Assembly: GCA_002313795.1 (NCBI GenBank)
Contig: DCCL01000095.1
Location: 1 to 8,541 of the forward strand
Reading direction: 5' to 3'
Source of the DNA: Faecalibacterium prausnitzii
Lineage (GTDB): Bacteria > Bacillota > Clostridia > Oscillospirales > Ruminococcaceae
DNA length: 8,541 bases
Positions 6,580-8,541 of this stretch are shown here, piece after piece. Made by a program: the position numbers and the translations under genes. A model generated the notes under the pieces. It had not been told where the DNA came from. It did not search any database and saw nothing but the letters and a program-made list of their open reading frames with translations. Position 1 is the stretch's first letter. Each line of letters starts with the position of its first letter.

Positions 6580-6609
6580 CCCTCCCGTCGCACTCAGGCG
6601 AAAGGAGGG
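6580..6609 (+). promoter_or_regulatory. Hairpin sequestering the ribosome binding site of the small peptide gene
   Basis: CCCTCC (6580-6585) pairs perfectly with the Shine-Dalgarno GGAGGG (6604-6609), and inside it TCGC (6588-6591) pairs with GCGA (6598-6601) around a 6-base loop. The stem hides the complete ribosome binding site 7 bases before ATG 6616. Blocking of the ribosome site by leader structure is common in type I toxin mRNAs. Confidence 0.7.
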
Positions 6610-6615
6610 ATATTC

Positions 6616-6759
6616 ATGACTCTATCAGAAGTTCTGCTCCTGCTCACGTTCCTCTGGAACGTGACGAAAGGCACTTTTGACATCGTGATGAAACTTTCCG
6701 AAAAAGAACATGACGATAACAAAAAAAGATTGACCGCCAACAGCTTCCCCCAAGCATGA
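6616..6759 (+). CDS. Small hydrophobic peptide, candidate type I toxin (holin-like toxin type)
   Basis: A 47-codon gene. The N-terminus MTLSEVLLLLTFLWN is hydrophobic, followed by a second apolar stretch (GTFDIVMKL, 19-27), then a charged tail rich in Lys, Glu and Asp (28-38). This matches the general plan of putative holin-like and TxpA/BsrG-like type I toxins, where a short xEVLxLLxF membrane segment precedes a Lys-rich tail and which act by damaging the cytoplasmic membrane (family knowledge). The strong ribosome binding site AGGAGGG lies within a hairpin. The 3' end of the coding region lies inside a terminator stem, and a consensus-like promoter faces it from the other side. Assignment rests on peptide type plus layout, not on a database match; the alternative is an orphan membrane peptide with no antitoxin. 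Confidence 0.72.
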   Translation: MTLSEVLLLLTFLWNVTKGTFDIVMKLSEKEHDDNKKRLTANSFPQA

Positions 6760-6825
6760 TGGTCAATCTTTTTTGATCCACTGCCGGTAAGGAGCTGACC
6801 ATTTTGCGGCCAGTGCCTTTCCTGT
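6719..6825 (-). ncRNA. Predicted antisense RNA (type I antitoxin candidate)
   Basis: A promoter at 6832-6860 would start a minus-strand RNA near 6825. The hairpin 6774-6722 and the following seven U (opposite A 6721-6727) would end it near 6720, for about 107 nt. No open reading frame of note is in it. It would overlap the last 55-60 nt of the peptide mRNA, pairing with the 3' end of the coding region. A 5' hairpin (6779-6786 with 6807-6815, 8 pairs, one bulge) would expose a loop that includes CUCCUU, complementary to the AAGGAG of the toxin ribosome site. This resembles the convergent, 3'-overlapping RNAs of txpA/RatA and bsrG/SR4 in Bacillus subtilis. Confidence 0.65.
6722..6774. terminator. 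Bidirectional terminator shared by toxin mRNA and antisense RNA
   Basis: AAAAAAGATTGACC (6722-6735) pairs perfectly with 6761-6774. Within the loop GCTT (6743-6746) pairs with AAGC (6752-6755). The plus strand ends in T6 and the minus strand in T7, so it can stop transcription both ways. The left arm lies inside the peptide coding region and the stop codon (6757-6759) lies in the loop. It could also stop read-through from the symporter gene on the minus strand. Confidence 0.9.
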
Positions 6826-6831
6826 AGTTTC

Positions 6832-6860
6832 AGTATAGTAGCATCGCCGCTTTTTGTCAA
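6832..6860 (-). promoter_or_regulatory. Near-consensus promoter of the antisense RNA
   Basis: Read on the minus strand: TTGACA (6855-6860), 17-bp spacer, TATACT (6832-6837). This is a perfect -35 and one mismatch in the -10 at ideal spacing, the strongest promoter visible in the window. It begins 6 bp past the symporter stop codon and no coding gene follows it on that strand before the terminator, so it must serve a non-coding RNA. It is embedded in a CGCCG/CGGCG inverted repeat (6845-6849, 6862-6866). Confidence 0.85.
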
Positions 6861-6866
6861 TCGGCG

Positions 6867-8387
6867 TTATTTTTTTGCCGCTTCGAACTCTGCCACGATC
6901 TCCGCCGACGGAGCCGGGGTCACGAGGCTGACCACCACGATGACGGCCAGCGAGGTGAGAAAGGCGGGCAGCAGCTCATAGATGCCGAACACACCGCCCA
7001 GCGGGCTGATGAGGTATTTCCAGACGAAGACCATCAGGCCGCCGGAGAGCATACCGGCCAGCGCACCCTGCCAGTTGCAGCGCTTCCAGAACAGGGCGCA
7101 GAGCACCACTGCGCCGAAGGCACCGCCGAAACCGGCCCAGGCAAAGCTGACGATGCCGAACACGCTGGAATCCGGGTCACGGGCCAGCACCACGCCCACC
7201 ACGCTGACGCAGACGATGGTCAGGCGAGCGACAAACAGGCTCTGCTTTTCGGTGAGCTTGAGGTGACCGAACTCCTGCAGGATGTTCTGGGAGACACTGG
7301 ACGCAGCGGCCAGCATCTGGCTGTCGGCGGTGGACATGGTCGCGGCGAGAATGCCGGCGAGGATGAGGCCCGCCAGAATCGCGGCCAGCACACCGTGCTG
7401 GCTGATAAGGCTGGCGATACGGACGATCAGGGTCTCGCTGGAAGAGCCGCTCAGGAACTCCAGCGCACCGGCCTTGGTCATGCCGAGGCCCACCATGCCG
7501 ATGACAATGGATGCTGCCATGGCGATGACCACCCAGACGGTGGCGATGCGGCGGCTGAGCACCAGCTTCTTCTCATCCTCGATGGCCATAAAGCGGAGCA
7601 GGATGTGGGGCATTCCGAAGTAACCCAGACCCCATGCCATCGTCGAAACGATATCCAGCAGGCTGTAGGACGCAGCCCCGCCGGTGACGGCGTCATGGCT
7701 TGCCGCCATGGTCAGATAGCCCGAGAGGCTCTGGGCATTCGACACCACGGCGTCCCATCCGCCTGCCACCACGATGCCGTAGCTCAGCACTGCGATGAGG
7801 GCCAGAGACATGACGACGGACTGGATGAGGTCGGTGGTGGTAACGGCCCGGAAGCCGCCCAGAATGGTATAGCCCACGATGACCAGAGCCGACACCAGCA
7901 TGGCGATCATGTAATCCACGCCGAAGAGGCTGTGGAACAGCTTGCCGCAGGCGGCAAAGCCCGATGCCGTATAGGGCACGAAGAAGACGATGATGATGAC
8001 CGCGCCCAGAGCGTTGAGCAGGTTGCGCTGGTCGTGGAAGCGGAGAGACAGGAACTGCGGCACCGTGATGGCGTCGAGGTTGGCCGAGTAGCGCCGGATG
8101 CGCCGGGCCACGATGAGCCAGTTGAGCCAGGTGCCCACGGCAAGGCCGATGGCCGTCCAGCCCGGCGAGGCGATGCCGGTCAGGTAGGCCAGGCCCGGCA
8201 TGCCCATCAGCAGCCAGCTGGACATATCGCTGGCCTCGGCACTCATAGCCGTGACCAGCGGGCCCATCTTCCGGCCGCCGAGGTAGAAGTCAGTGCTGTC
8301 GTTGTTGGTCTTGCTGTAGGCAAAACCCACCAGCAGCATGGCCACAAGATAGACCACGATGGTGACGATGATACAGATCTCACTCAT
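6867..8387 (-). CDS. putP: Sodium/proline symporter (PutP, SSS family)
   Basis: A 506-residue polytopic protein, almost the length of E. coli PutP (502), with about 13 membrane segments. The helix-2 Na+ and proline site SDMSSWLLMGMPG (53-65) matches PutP, placing Asp54 and Ser56 at the positions of the essential Asp55 and Ser57. The helix-9 Na+ site reads ILAATMSTADSQ (346-357) with Ser352 and Thr353, equivalent to Ser340 and Thr341 of E. coli. It would import proline with Na+. The start is set by the purine-rich AGGGGGA eight bases before ATG on the minus strand. Upstream is copy 2 of the 80-bp element, in reverse orientation to the gene. A close SSS relative with another substrate cannot be excluded, but the residues point to PutP. 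Confidence 0.92.
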   Translation of the reverse strand: MSEICIIVTIVVYLVAMLLVGFAYSKTNNDSTDFYLGGRKMGPLVTAMSAEASDMSSWLLMGMPGLAYLTGIASPGWTAIGLAVGTWLNWLIVARRIRRYSANLDAITVPQFLSLRFHDQRNLLNALGAVIIIVFFVPYTASGFAACGKLFHSLFGVDYMIAMLVSALVIVGYTILGGFRAVTTTDLIQSVVMSLALIAVLSYGIVVAGGWDAVVSNAQSLSGYLTMAASHDAVTGGAASYSLLDIVSTMAWGLGYFGMPHILLRFMAIEDEKKLVLSRRIATVWVVIAMAASIVIGMVGLGMTKAGALEFLSGSSSETLIVRIASLISQHGVLAAILAGLILAGILAATMSTADSQMLAAASSVSQNILQEFGHLKLTEKQSLFVARLTIVCVSVVGVVLARDPDSSVFGIVSFAWAGFGGAFGAVVLCALFWKRCNWQGALAGMLSGGLMVFVWKYLISPLGGVFGIYELLPAFLTSLAVIVVVSLVTPAPSAEIVAEFEAAKK

Positions 8388-8400
8388 AAAAATTCCCCCT

Positions 8401-8480
8401 TTTATCGCAATTCAAGAAAATCGTGCAGCATCGAAACGACACATTTGCGATGTGCAATTCAGCGCCGCTGCTGTTGCATT
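8401..8480 (+). repeat. 80-bp structured repeat element, copy 2 (upstream of putP, in reverse)
   Basis: It aligns without gaps with 3044-3123 at 66 of 80 positions. Arm 1 pairs ATCGCAA (8404-8410) with TTGCGAT (8445-8451), with an inner GTG/CAC (8423-8425, 8440-8442). Arm 2 pairs TGCAA (8453-8457) with TTGCA (8474-8478), with inner CAGC/GCTG (8460-8463, 8467-8470). Two outer pairs (8403/8452 and 8452/8479, alternatives) are G.T, which pair only in a plus-strand RNA. Its orientation is the same as copy 1 on the plus strand, thus opposite to putP. Any plus-strand transcript would run toward a gene beyond the window. Confidence 0.8.
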
Positions 8481-8541
8481 GAGAAGCCGTTTTTATAAGC
8501 ATTGCACACCGCCCGGACGGCCTTTTTGCTCCCATCCTGCG

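Noticed and set aside
6420..6680. 86-codon plus-strand frame over the toxin leader
   Set aside because: It overlaps the small peptide gene in another frame, runs through its hairpins and ribosome site, and has no ribosome site of its own.
6594..6860. 88-codon minus-strand frame across the antisense RNA
   Set aside because: Its start lies upstream of the predicted RNA start, within the promoter, and it crosses the terminator; no ribosome site is seen.
6845..6876. CGCCG/CGGCG inverted repeat followed by a T-rich run as a plus-strand terminator
   Set aside because: The stem is 5 bp with a 12-base loop, and a much stronger two-way terminator lies upstream. The sequence is better explained by the minus-strand promoter and the end of putP.
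7263..8498. 411-codon plus-strand frame opposite putP
   Set aside because: Antisense shadow of PutP: rich in His, Asp, Gly and Gln, with no domain.
8509..8527. Short GC-rich hairpin with T5 near the right edge
   Set aside because: Only three pairs can form before the T-run, and the window ends too soon to judge. Too weak to call a terminator.

Overview
The window looks like chromosomal DNA of a gut Clostridia bacterium. A Faecalibacterium-like member of the Oscillospiraceae is my best guess (inference). The reasons are moderately GC-rich coding sequence with AT-rich intergenic DNA, Gram-positive-style Shine-Dalgarno sites, ATP-type PEP carboxykinase and Na+-coupled transporters. No rRNA, tRNA, CRISPR array, insertion sequence or phage gene was seen.

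Layout from left to right. The 3' end of pckA (1-384, +) is closed by a very strong terminator (414-464) and followed by a second one (508-564). An AraC-type regulator (563-1441, -) is divergent from a D-2-hydroxyacid dehydrogenase (1941-3023, +) across a 499-bp AT-rich region with phased short repeats. The dehydrogenase is followed by a GltS-family Na+ symporter (3172-4572, +). A stand-alone ABC exporter half-transporter (4792-6417, +) comes next. Then comes a 450-bp stretch that is not empty: it holds a 47-codon hydrophobic peptide gene (6616-6759, +), a hairpin over its ribosome binding site, a terminator arm overlapping its 3' end, and a convergent minus-strand promoter with consensus spacing. 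This is the architecture of a type I toxin-antitoxin locus. The right part is a PutP-type Na+/solute symporter (6867-8387, -).

Two copies of an 80-bp element (3044-3123 and 8401-8480, 66 of 80 positions identical, no gaps) lie upstream of the two Na+ symporter genes. They keep the same inverted-repeat fold, with compensatory changes. The heptamer AYCGCAA pairs the ends of the first arm in both copies and also occurs four times, in near-whole-helical-turn spacing, between the araC-type gene and the dehydrogenase. I infer that the AraC-type regulator, or another factor reading this heptamer, may control the dehydrogenase and both symporters as one hydroxyacid/amino-acid uptake and redox circuit. 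The alternative is that the 80-bp element is a dispersed repeat or a structured RNA.

Most interesting: the candidate type I toxin-antitoxin locus (6441-6860), the duplicated structured element, and the phased heptamers.
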